From contig JAQFVV010006725.1 in the NCBI GenBank assembly GCA_028023455.1, positions 248,001 to 312,000 on the forward strand: DNA of 64,000 nt. The letters are read 5' to 3'. The notes under the pieces were generated by a model. It saw only the letters and a program-made list of their open reading frames with translations, was not told where the DNA came from and did no database searches. Source of the DNA: Epiperipatus broadwayi. Lineage: Eukaryota; Onychophora; Udeonychophora; Euonychophora; Peripatidae. The translations under genes were made by a program, and so were the position numbers. Positions 36,262-46,679 of the stretch are shown here, one piece after another (position 1 is the stretch's first letter; every line of letters begins with the position of its first letter).

Positions 36262-38678
36262 TGTACCGGTTCGACACCCCTGTAGTGGTCTTGCATGGTT
36301 AGACTCTCATACGCACCGAGCATGAAGTGACGTATGCTACCGAATGGGACATCGATAATAATTCTTTAAAATATTTTTGATTAAATATGAGTAAATACCT
36401 CAAAGAAATTATTAGAGGAAGTAGATTGAACCTAAAATTAGGCCCATCCAGACCTTCCTTGTTAAATTGTTTCATTAGCCGATTAATTATACGTTGACTA
36501 ATTAAAGTGTCCTTACACACCTTTAAGAGTACTGAATATTTCCTTCAGTCTCTAGCGCCACTCCCGTTCAAGATTATACTTATTCATTTTCTTTCCCGAA
36601 AGAGTGTGTAAAATGTGACTAGTCATTAACGAATATGAATATTTCGAGACGTTCGGACTAAAATAAAAGAAACAATCCAACTCCTCGGTAAGTTATCCCT
36701 ATCTAGCTCACTTTATATTCTATAAATCTCAGGTTAACTACATGGATTTGCATTTTGATAAAAAAAAAAACTATATATCTGTACTAATAACTTAATAATT
36801 ATTTTAAAGCTAAGTCAAAAACTTATAAACGATTTTAATTACAAAAGTGAATATTTATTATCCCCAGATTATTATATTTATCCTCCACTAATGCATACAT
36901 ATAAGTCCAATATATAAAAAAATATTTAAATTATATTTACCCTCCACCGATGCATATACATATGACCCCAAGATATATATATAAAAAGAAAAAACACAAT
37001 ATCTAAAAGATTACACAATGGGTGTGCCCTATATTCCTTCCCACTTTAGAGTAATAAATCCATATAACAAGGTATGCAGTAATAATATATATATCATAAT
37101 AAAAAAAAATTTACAAAGAACATAAATGAGAGAGAAAAAAATATATATAATAGAATATAAAATAAAAAAAATATATATAACCAACTATACACGCTCCTCG
37201 GACTTGTTCTTGGATTCTATTCGAACTTCCTGGGCCACACGGCTACTTCATAGGGCAGATAAGGCTTCCATTCACCGACATACTTTGAGTCTTTCTTGTC
37301 ATCAGGGTCTGCTATTTCTTCTAAGGCATCTTCGGACTTGATAGCCAAACAGGTGGTGTACTACGGCTGAAAGTCTACTCCATGGTAGGATAATAACCCG
37401 GAACGTATAATTGAGCCATCTTTCAAATTATCGGATCTGTAAGTATACTTCTCCCGTATATATGTATATCGCACACGGCTGATTAGGGCAAGTAGATCCT
37501 AAATAAATTGCAGTTCTCCAACTATGATTCGTCTTTCGTTTTTTTTTTTCTATTTAACGTATTGAGAATCCATGTTGTTGATCATTTTCCAAACTCCACT
37601 TAACGATCCTTGCTAAATGCTAATTTTTCAAATTCTTTTTCTGGGAAATAACCAAGTGATTATAATTTTAACAGACACAGTTCATTTTCTCCTTTCTCTC
37701 TGTCGGATTGTTTTTCACAACTCTCTATACTGTTCCATTTTTTTTTAGACTAGCGGGAGACAAGATTTAACTTTCTAAATCTTTGCCATTGGAATGCTTT
37801 TTCAAGCTAGCATTAACTTGTCCGCACTCTTTAGCAGGCTAATCTCCCTTGGTCCGCACGCTTTAGCAAGCTAGTACTCGACTGACTCAAAGCCCCCAGT
37901 AAGCAGCACATATAGTCCAATTGTCAGACCCCCTCTACGAGCTATTGCATCAGCTAATAATAAATTTAATTATACCTTCATATTCTTTTACCTTTTTATT
38001 TATTAAAGTACACTTTTGCAAGCTTCCATATTGAGTACTTGACACCCATTGTGCTTACATTCCTTTCTCAGATAAAATCTATTTTATCTTTATTCACGAT
38101 CAACCGAAAATTCTTTTATACAAAACATTTTCTTCGGTTGAAAGTAGATTGTAATTAGCAAAAAGGTTTTTTTTCCTTTACAAATTTAATTAATTAATTT
38201 CAAACCCTCTCATTCTAACAATTAGAAAAGATAAATTCCAATAAATGCAAAAACTTTTTAGCTATTTAGAATTTTCTTTTCTTTTTTTAGGAAAATAATA
38301 AAAAATAAAAATACATTTCTATATATGTGTGTTCGAACATTTATAAGTAGTAAAATACAACAAAAAAAACTGTTCTACACATAAACAAATATTACAACTT
38401 ATTTTCCCTCTTTTTTTTTTTTTTTAGACAGGTTTGCTAGTCGAATAAATTATTAAAACATATATACACTGCATACACTTGTACTGTGGGTATAATAAGA
38501 ATATAATATAGCCCAAACCCATTTATTTATGTACTATATCCGTACCTCCCACTTCCCCTCTGAATTATAATTTAATAAATCGTATTAAAATTATAATTTT
38601 CATGTGATACATGTAAGCTGTGCTGAATCTTCAGCAAACAGCCATTTTGTGCATGGCCGTTATACACGGACTGGCACA
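36262..38678 (-). repeat. Downstream (3') LTR of the gag-only element
   Basis: 2417 bp. It contains a 47-codon coding-like segment (37217-37360, minus) and a 73-codon minus-strand frame (36299-36520, starting MCKDTLISQRIINRLMKQ), both also present in the other LTR. LTR length equals about a third of the element. Compared with its partner it has 2 extra bases near 36308 and shorter T runs. Confidence 0.9.
37217..37360 (-). other. Coding-like segment inside the LTR (47 codons)
   Basis: Open in the minus strand between two stops, reading YTTCLAIKSEDALEEIADPD then DKKDSKYVGEWKPYLPYEVA and VWPRKFE. The mix of acidic, basic and aromatic residues in a GC-richer patch looks like real protein rather than AT-rich noise. 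There is no ATG start. The copy at 42198-42341 is identical in frame, but that is expected from the age of the LTRs. It could be a captured host exon, a decayed structural domain, or chance. Confidence 0.3.
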
Positions 38679-38696
38679 ATACCCCCGTCCCCGATG
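38679..38696 (-). promoter_or_regulatory. Polypurine tract
   Basis: In the minus sense CGGGGACGGGGGTAT lies directly before the downstream LTR (TGTGCCAG). This G-rich purine run would prime plus-strand DNA synthesis. Position and composition are the evidence. Confidence 0.6.
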
Positions 38697-38699
38697 AGA

Positions 38700-39429
38700 C
38701 TGTTAAAAAGGAAACCATTCTTTTTTAATGGTCTTACTTAACTATTTTTACATCTTCTTTAATTATTTACATTTTAAATTCAGCATTTATTATACGTTTT
38801 AAACATGCAAGTTATGTCGTTCATTCAGTAGCAATATACACCCATAGCCCTTCAAACATCAACCTGCATGGCTCAGACTACATCGTCCCCCCGCATGCCA
38901 CCTCGAGACCATAAGAAACCCAGAGCATCAGCTTACAGATCCCTACTTCATGCAGAACTCTGTGACGAACAACGTATGTCAAGTACCGTAAATGTGTAAT
39001 AAATGCATCCCAGCTCACGTCTTTGGAGGCTTATGAGATCCTTTTGCATTTTAGAACACGAAAAACAAGCTCTTCATTTTCGAAGAGGTAATTTGAATGA
39101 ATACCTTAGTAAATGCACCCACGCTTCTTTCTTTTAAGACTTATAGGGTCTTTTCGCATTACAAGGTAAGAAGGTCCCCGAGAGGAAAACAAAAGTTTTT
39201 CCCTTTTCTCAGCCCAACGGTACCCCCGCATTAGTGACAGGGTACATACGCCGACCTCACGCCACTAAATTCCGAACTACATAAGATCTGCAGCCAACCC
39301 TCCAAACTCTCATCTCCCAAAGAACATGAGCAAACCGACATAATTCAAACCCTACATGCAATGCCTGAAACAACCACAACGTCCTCACCTCCACTTTTAA
39401 ACGACATACTCACACTACACTGTTATTTA
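38700..39429 (-). other. Non-coding 3' interior of the gag-only element
   Basis: Where pol would normally lie there are about 730 bp without a sustained frame in the element's sense. Two diverged direct repeats of about 90-100 bp (about 38995-39085 and 39095-39190) share TAAATGCA.CC, CTTATGAGATC / CTTATAGGGTC and TTTTGCATT / TTTCGCATT. A 61-codon plus-strand frame at 39361 overlaps gag and is not believed. Confidence 0.6.
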
Positions 39430-40113
39430 CTATTTATTTTTACTCCCCCCAGGCTTCGGCGAATCTGGCCTATATCCTCTGCCTTTTCCATATTTCTTAC
39501 CCTGGTCATTTACTTGACTGTCACTATATTTGACATTCGTTTCTGAATTCCAATTTTTTTTCTTTGTTTTTATATATCCCCTTTGATCATCATCATCACT
39601 GTCCCATCCTATTGCGCTAATACGCGAATTTTCTCTAAATTTATCTGGGGGTTTGTCCAGTTGGTTCATGTCCAACACGTTCAATAACTCCGCCATGTGT
39701 TCCATTGTATTTACATTTGCTGTCAACAATGTTTGTTCTATTCGGAAAGGAAAATTATGTCTAATTATTCTAATAATTTGACCCTCCGATGTTTGGCAGG
39801 CGTTTAAATTTCTTAATTTGGCTGCTTGCCTACGAAAAAATTGAGAGTAGTTTTCGTTCGTGTTACTCTTGTATTTTTCCTGCATTATTTGATACAGGAT
39901 AGTCTCCTGACGTTCTGGGCTCCAGAAATTGTTAACAATCATATCCTTATATTGATTGAAGGTTGGAGGATGATGAAACAAAGACTCCCACCAAGCTAAT
40001 GCGTCTCCATTAAGATGAGCGCTGGCAACAAGCAATTTACTGATTTCATTTACTTTGTTTATCCGAAAGTAATTTTCCAGACTTCTTATATGCTCCACTG
40101 GAGCCTCCCCCAC
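39430..40113 (-). CDS. gag: Retrotransposon Gag, capsid-like part
   Basis: 227 codons from the ATG at 40113. HIRSLENYFRINKVNEISKL, then DALAWWESL and FNQYKDMIVNNFW, EKYKSN...YSQFFRRQAAKLRNL form the pattern of the retrotransposon gag (capsid) domain of Ty3/gypsy elements: the W-W box near residue 40 and the F/Y-rich helices to about residue 100. The C-terminus is acidic (SDDDDQ) then strongly basic (GKKYGKGRGYRPDSPKPGG) with no CCHC zinc knuckle, so nucleic-acid binding may rest on the basic tail. The frame is open upstream of this ATG by several family-like residues, and the preceding gag segment ends 8 bp before it in another frame. The real protein was therefore probably one polypeptide broken by a one-base change in an A run near 40140, or joined by frameshifting. 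It packages RNA in cytoplasmic particles. Confidence 0.8.
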   Translation of the reverse strand: MGEAPVEHIRSLENYFRINKVNEISKLLVASAHLNGDALAWWESLFHHPPTFNQYKDMIVNNFWSPERQETILYQIMQEKYKSNTNENYSQFFRRQAAKLRNLNACQTSEGQIIRIIRHNFPFRIEQTLLTANVNTMEHMAELLNVLDMNQLDKPPDKFRENSRISAIGWDSDDDDQRGYIKTKKKNWNSETNVKYSDSQVNDQGKKYGKGRGYRPDSPKPGGSKNK

Positions 40114-40120
40114 TTTTCCT

Positions 40121-40696
40121 TCAAATGTACTGGATTTTTAAAAATTGGTTAATATTTAATTGTGGCAGCTGATCACTTCCATTGGTCTTTTCTATACGAC
40201 CATCCAGATGATCTCCACTATTTGCCATATGGTTGTCTTGTTCATTTTTAACATTTTCAACCATCCTATTTTGTTTGTACTCCATTTCTGTGTCCTGCTT
40301 TGTCTCCTCTGGCCCTAACTTAACTGACTGACTATCTCTTATATTTGCTTCTATGTCATCCTCCTTAGTTTGCTTAGATTTATCACATTTCATTTCCCAC
40401 TTTTGAAATCTTAAATCTATTTCTTGTACTAATTCGCTTCGCATTTCCTCTATTTTCTGAACGATATTTTCCTCTTGTTTAGCCCTCTCTGTTCTCCATC
40501 TTTCTACTTCTTTTGACATTTTAGCCATTTCCTTTTTCACAAGGTTTGCGAAATCTTCCATCATTTCCTTTAAGCATTCTTTTTCCTTTCCTAGTTCGTT
40601 TTTCTGACAATCCACTTCCTGTTCTTCAGACAGGTTTACTAGCGTTTCACTGATTATTGCCTGTTCCATTCTGATTTTCCCTGCTCTCATAAGCAT
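40121..40696 (-). CDS. gag: Retrotransposon Gag, N-terminal coiled-coil part
   Basis: 191 codons beginning MLMRAGKIRMEQAIISETLV. Residues about 30-110 are a charged heptad-like stretch (KEKECLKEMMEDFANLVKKE, VERWRTERAKQEENIVQKIE) predicted to form a coiled coil, followed by a polar, Asn/Asp/Gln-rich linker. It lies between a 520-nt leader carrying the primer-binding site and the capsid-like gag segment at 39430-40113. The stop at 40121 follows a T5A5 run (about 40136-40145), where losing one base or slipping would enter the downstream gag frame. Coiled-coil N-termini are seen in some retrotransposon gags and assist particle assembly. Whether the two frames are translated as one product is inference. 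Confidence 0.7.
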   Translation of the reverse strand: MLMRAGKIRMEQAIISETLVNLSEEQEVDCQKNELGKEKECLKEMMEDFANLVKKEMAKMSKEVERWRTERAKQEENIVQKIEEMRSELVQEIDLRFQKWEMKCDKSKQTKEDDIEANIRDSQSVKLGPEETKQDTEMEYKQNRMVENVKNEQDNHMANSGDHLDGRIEKTNGSDQLPQLNINQFLKIQYI

Positions 40697-41214
40697 TTAC
40701 GGGTTTAGATTTACTGAACTTGAAAGTCAAGGTATTCTTACCTTTATACTAACGTTTATTAACTCAATTCCAGAAAAATATTTAATTTAATTTCGTATAG
40801 TAAATTCGCAGTACACCACGTCTTACGCTATGCCCTACTAATCGCCCTTTCCTCCAAGCACATTCCCTGATTTCTAATGACAATTTACTCAAACGTGTGA
40901 TAATATAACAAAAAATTTCAAATGCCCCGTTCTACTTATATGCCCTAATAAATGACAGAATTATTTATCTAACTTCTGTTAATAATTTATTTCGTTCACG
41001 ATAATAAATTTTTGCTCGAAAAAGAAAAAATCTTATAACTAAATAATCAAAACCGTATATTTCAACCTTCTCTTACGCAATTATTAAAATCCTATCTCAT
41101 TTACAACGTTCTTCTCTTAACTTAGCTGTCTTAAATTTGTTTTGAAACCACGAAAATATAGTATAGATTTCTACTAATACTATCTTTTTTTCATCTTAAC
41201 CTAGTTCGTCTTTA

Positions 41215-41232
41215 CCACGATTGAGGCGCCAT
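41215..41232 (-). promoter_or_regulatory. Primer-binding site
   Basis: In the minus sense TGGCGCCTCAATCGTGG starts 6 nt inside the upstream LTR (…GGTACA then GAAAAA). A TGG start complementary to the CCA end of a tRNA is the hallmark of an LTR-element primer site; the tRNA is not identified. Confidence 0.75.
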
Positions 41233-41238
41233 TTTTCT

Positions 41239-43675
41239 GTACCGGTTCGACACCCCTGTAGTGGTCTTGCATGGTTAGACTCATACGCACCGAGCATGAA
41301 GTGACGTATGCTACCGAATGGGACATCGATAATAATTCTTTAAAATATTTTTGATTAAATATGAGTAAATACCTCAAAGAAATTATTAGAGGAAGTAGAT
41401 TGAACCTAAAATTAGGCCCATCCAGACCTTCCTTGTTAAATTGTTTCATTAGCCGATTAATTATACGTTGACTAATTAAAGTGTCCTTACACACCTTTAA
41501 GAGTACTGAATATTTCCTTCAGTCTCTAGCGCCACTCTCGTTCAAGATTATACTTATTCATTTTCTTTCCCGAAAGAGTGTGTAAAATGTGACTAGTCAT
41601 TAACGAATATGAATATTTCGAGACGTTCGGACTAAAATAAAAGAAACAATCCAACTCCTCGGTAAGTTATCCCTATCTAGCTCACTTTATATTCTATAAA
41701 TCTCAGGTTAACTACGTGGATTTGCATTTTGATAAAAAAAAAAAAACTATATATCTGTACTAATAACTTAATAATTATTTTAAAGCTAAGTCAAAAACTT
41801 ATAAACGATTTTAATTACAAAAGTGAATATTTATTATCCCCAGATTATTATATTTATCCTCCACTAATGCATACATATAAGTCCAATATATATAAAAAAA
41901 TATTTAAATTATATTTACCCTCCACCGATGCATATACATATGACCCCAAGATATATATATAAAAAGAAAAAACACAATATCTAAAAGATTACACAATGGG
42001 TGTGCCCTATATTCCTTCCCACTTTAGAGTAATAAATCCATATAACAAGGTATGCAGTAATAATATATATATCATAATAAAAAAAAATTTACAAAGAACA
42101 TAAATGAGAGAGAAAAAAATATATATATAATAGAATATAAAATAAAAAAATATATATATAACCAACTATACACGCTCCTCGGACTTGTTCTTGGATTCTA
42201 TTCGAACTTCCTGGGCCACACGGCTACTTCATAGGGCAGATAAGGCTTCCATTCACCGACATACTTTGAGTCTTTCTTGTCATCAGGGTCTGCTATTTCT
42301 TCTAAGGCATCTTCGGACTTGATAGCCAAACAGGTGGTGTACTACGGCTGAAAGTCTACTCCATGGTAGGATAATAACCCGGAACGTATAATTGAGCCAT
42401 CTTTCAAATTATCGGATCTGTAAGTATACTTCTCCCGTATATATGTATATCGCACACGGCTGATTAGGGCAAGTAGATCCTAAATAAATTGCAGTTCTCC
42501 AACTATGATTCGTCTTTCGTTTTTTTTTTTTTTTTCTATTTAACGTATTGAGAATCCATGTTGTTGATCATTTTCCAAACTCCACTTAACGATCCTTGCT
42601 AAATGCTAATTTTTCAAATTCTTTTTCTGGGAAATAACCAAGTGATTATAATTTTAACAGACACAGTTCATTTTCTCCTTTCTCTCTGTCGGATTGTTTT
42701 TCACAACTCTCTATACTGTTCCATTTTTTTTAGACTAGCGGGAGACAAGATTTAACTTTCTAAATCTTTGCCATTGGAATGCTTTTTCAAGCTAGCATTA
42801 ACTTGTCCGCACTCTTTAGCAGGCTAATCTCCCTTGGTCCGCACGCTTTAGCAAGCTAGTACTCGACTGACTCAAAGCCCCCAGTAAGCAGCACATATAG
42901 CCCAAATAGTCCAATTGTCAGACCCCCTCTACGAGCTATTGCATCAGCTAATAATAAATTTAATTATACCTTCATATTCTTTTACCTTTTTATTTATTAA
43001 AGTACACTTTTGCAAGCTTCCATATTGAGTACTTGACACCCATTGTGCTTACATTCCTTTCTCAGATAAAATCTATTTTATCTTTATTCACGATCAACCG
43101 AAAATTCTTTTATACAAAACATTTTCTTCGGTTGAAAGTAGATTGTAATTAGCAAAAAGGTTTTTTTCCTTTACAAATTTAATTAATTAATTTCAAACCC
43201 TCTCATTCTAACAATTAGAAAAGATAAATTCCAATAAATGCAAAAACTTTTTAGCTATTTAGAATTTTCTTTTCTTTTTTTAGGAAAATAATAAAAAATA
43301 AAAATACATTTCTATATATGTGTGTTCGAACATTTATAAGTAGTAAAATACAACAAAAAAAACTGTTCTACACATAAACAAATATTACAACTTATTTTCC
43401 CTCTTTTTTTTTTTTTTTTTTTAGACAGGTTTGCTAGTCGAATAAATTATTAAAACATATATACACTGCATACACTTGTACTGTGGGTATAATAAGAATA
43501 TAATATAGCCCAAACCCATTTATTTATGTACTATATCCGTATCTCCCACTTCCCCTCTGAATTATAATTTAATAAATCGTATTAAAATTATAATTTTCAT
43601 GTGATACATGTAAGCTGTGCTGAATCTTCAGCAAACAGCCATTTTGTGCATGGCCGTTATACACGGACTGGCACA
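41239..43675 (-). repeat. Upstream (5') LTR of the gag-only element
   Basis: 2437 bp, nearly identical to 36262-38678. Visible differences are C/T at about 41537, A/G near 41716, an extra CCCAAATAG-type 9-bp duplication near 42901, C/T near 43541 and longer T runs at about 42520 and 43405. The minus-strand frame starting MCKDTLISQ here runs through the LTR end into the primer-binding site (41201-41494), which is probably chance. Confidence 0.9.
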
Positions 43676-43679
43676 ATAC

Positions 43680-46430
43680 AGAAGTCATAGAAAATCATGT
43701 GATATTAAACTGGCATATTACTTTACAGTTAATAAGGATTACTACATAATTGAAAATGCTTCTGATTAATTAAGATATATATTTTATTATTTTTACTATT
43801 AAAATCATTTGGAACTTACATATAATATATTTATAATGGGTATTTATAGTTTTTACATATATATTGAACTGGATACTTTATCCACTTCAAAAGTTCCATC
43901 ACCAAAAATAAAACTAACCTTGATTTTTATATATATTTAATTTTTAAAAGAAAACTATTTAAAAGTTTTCTTTATTATTTTTTTTTAATGTATTAAGAAT
44001 ACATGCAATAACACACATACTTATTTTTTTTTAAAAAAGTCCGATTTTTATTTGCAATAGATTTTAGTTTTAAAATCTATTTTCTTTTGACATTTTTTTA
44101 AAAATTATTTGTAAAAAGATTCTAATTTAAAAAGGAAAAGTTTTAATTCTTTTTGAACAAGGCATTTTTTGGAAAGTTTTTTTTAAAATTGCATTCTTGT
44201 TTCTTTGATTGTAATCTGTTTTAATTTCAAAGATAAAGGCTGAGATTTGTTTTTACATTTTTTAAAATTAATTATGAATAAGATAAGAGACCTGGTCAGA
44301 ATTTTTTAATTAAGATTAAGTTTGAGATAAAGATTTGCCCTGGTCAAAAATTGTTAATTAAAGATGATGCAGAAGATAATGGCTCACATAAATAGCCTCA
44401 GATTTCGGACTGATGATTCTTTTCTGAAATTTTCTGATGCAGCTTGTTGTAAGTGCTTTTCTGCTGACTAATTTTAACTGCTGAATCTTATTATTCTGCT
44501 TGTGATAATTATCCAGTTTACTGTGCTGCCTTACCTAATATTTCACTAATATATTACAGACTACTTTTTGTTAAATAGCAATCATCTATACAGAATGCCA
44601 AAAATACTAACAAATTTTCTCCATATGCAGTGCTAAATCCTCCCAAGATGAACACTGGAGCTTCAGACCATGCCGCCAAGATCATGTTATAAAAGGCTGA
44701 TCCAGAATTGACTTCAAGATTGCTTCCAGACTTCTGAACATATAACTGGAAGCCAAAATTTTTATAGGAACTCTAAAATGAAATAAATTGTGTGCTCTTC
44801 TGAAAGTCATCAAATGGACCTAATCTTATGCCTTGAGATAAAACATTTTCATATTATGCCAGAGCTTAAATCTCTTATTAAAGTCTCAGCTTAATTCCAA
44901 AAAGAAACACATCTTTATAATATCTTCTAAATATTCAACTTAAATATTCTAAGCATTTATTATGTATTCTATTTATAATGTGTGTTGGAATCTTAGTTTG
45001 AAGATTCCATCTTTGTTTTAAATTTATTTATCCAGGAGTGTATTGTGAGTTTCTAATTTATATGCTTAGTGTTTTTTATATATTACTAACCTTTGAGAGA
45101 TGCTTGGTCAGATATTAGTAATTTTCTTTTAACTCACCTGTCCGTTTTCATTATAATTGAATTAGTTAAGCTAGGTTTATATTTTCCTGCAGACAGCAAA
45201 TTTTTTGGCTGGTGCATTAAGTGTATTGTTCTGTTTTTTCTATATTGGAGATGTTGTTGTTTCTTCTACATAAGATCTCACCCGTGCTGTTTCATTGTGT
45301 TCCCTATAAGACTGCTTTATCTTTGAAACCTCTAAATAGGGAAACTAGAGTTTTTATAAACTGCTAGCAGGAATATATTACAAATCCCTGTTTAAATTGT
45401 AGGTGAGAAAACGAACCTATCTATTAAGGTGTCTAATGTTTCAATACTCACATTCTCAGATGAATGTGCTAGAGAAATTTAGAATAATCTTTCATATTTT
45501 ATTTGCCTGAGTTTTATTTTTTGCTTGAATTTAATAAATTTTAAAATTATTGAAAAATTTGTTTGGCTGATGTTTGTCTCTATTATCTTTTCTCAATTGT
45601 CTGAACAATCTTAAATATTTCTTTCTCTCCCTGAGTCTCACTGGTGGCATTCATTATCATTAACTTTTGATCACCATAAATTAAATTTTCTAGGTTATTA
45701 GTGACCTAGTGGTGCCCTTCATGATCAAATGAAGTAAAGAAGTGACTGGTACAATATATATTGTAACTATATGGGTTCCATAGCATTCAACAATATAATA
45801 GTGTGTGTACACAAATATATATAAAGTTGAGACGAAAAGTCTATAGAAATAAACAGATTTTTTTGTAGATATTTACTACAAGTACACTGGAATAACACAA
45901 AGGAGTAAATAATTTTGAATTTAAAATAAAATTTTACTATGAAATAAATATTTAAAAAAGTCTAAATAATATTTTTATTGAATTCTGCTTTTGAAATTAA
46001 AATAAACATGTTTTATGTTAAAATTGATCTACTGATAATGATAAAAATCCCCATCTATTTTAGAAATCTTTTTTTTTGTTTAAATTAAAACTTGTATAAT
46101 ATTTTTGGTAAAATGTCTACTATCTATTTTAGAAATCTTTTTTTAAAAGTTAAGTTTATAAATTATACCGATAAAATTCCAAAGTTGTTTTTAAAAATGA
46201 CTAAAGTAGATTAAAAAATTGATAAAGATAGGAAAAAACATTCTTGAGTTAATGAATTTTTTCACCCAACCCCTCTTATAAAAAGGGTGGATAAAAAGAT
46301 TAGAAGTAGTTAGTTGGCTGTTTTTTCATGATAGTTAGTTTTCTGTAGTAGTTCGTTTCCAGAGTTATACAAATAATGAAATTATAAATGAAGGCAAAGA
46401 GAGCAAGTCCGGCAGCTGCTTCATAATTCA
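43680..46430. other. Anonymous AT-rich spacer with one coding-like scrap
   Basis: The first bases continue the locus broken by the LTR element. At about 44645-44750 the plus strand reads PPKMNTGASDHAAKIML, stop, KADPELTSRLLPDF, stop, which is protein-like but broken; unidentified. A direct repeat ATCTATTTTAGAAATCTTTT recurs near 46048 and 46120. A 77-codon frame at 45093-45326 has no motif. Confidence 0.35.
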
Positions 46431-46438
46431 CTATGGTA

Positions 46439-46679
46439 GAGATTGAATTTACATGGAAGAAAAAGGGTCACCTTCCAGTATTTCAATGCCCTAGTGAGGA
46501 TGAAAATGGCTGGCTTGCCTGAAGTTTAAATGGTACCAATTGAATGTCAATAGGTACCTTATTATACCTTTGCTGATGAGGACAATCCCGAATTGGCTTC
46601 CATCAAGAGAATCCATCAGCTGACTGAAGAATTAATTATACATGTACTGTTTTATCTATATGCAGAGAAGCACAGATAA
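46439..46679 (+). other. Exon-like island 3, two frames
   Basis: Frame one (about 46430-46522) reads EIEFTWKKKGHLPVFQCPSE then DENGWLA and a TGA. Frame two, after an acceptor-like TGTCAATAG at 46553, reads PYYTFADEDNPELASIKRIH then QLTEELIIHVLFYLYAEKHR and a TAA at 46677. Both are far more protein-like than the surrounding DNA. They could be one frameshifted pseudogene or two decayed exons. No family is recognised. Confidence 0.35.

Larger units (their letters stand above)
36262..43675 (-). mobile_element. Non-autonomous, gag-only LTR retrotransposon with 2.4 kb LTRs (7.4 kb)
   Basis: Two nearly identical direct repeats (36262-38678 and 41239-43675) enclose 2560 bp. ATAC at 36258-36261 and at 43676-43679 is the 4-bp target duplication. 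In the transcribed (minus) sense the LTR begins TGTGCCAGTCCGTG and ends AACCGGTACA. A primer-binding site follows the upstream LTR after 6 nt, and a polypurine tract precedes the downstream LTR. The only retroelement-type frames are the two gag segments; no protease, reverse transcriptase, RNase H or integrase can be found, so movement would need a partner in trans. By eye the LTRs differ by only a few substitutions plus indels in A/T runs and one 9-bp tandem gain, so insertion is recent. The 4-bp duplication and gag type point to Ty3/gypsy. Confidence 0.88.

Noticed and set aside
36299-36520. 73-codon frame MCKDTLISQ... in the LTR, with a 97-codon version at 41201-41494, as a protein gene.
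   Set aside because: Identity between the two reflects the recent LTR duplication. The longer version simply reads across the LTR edge and the primer-binding site.
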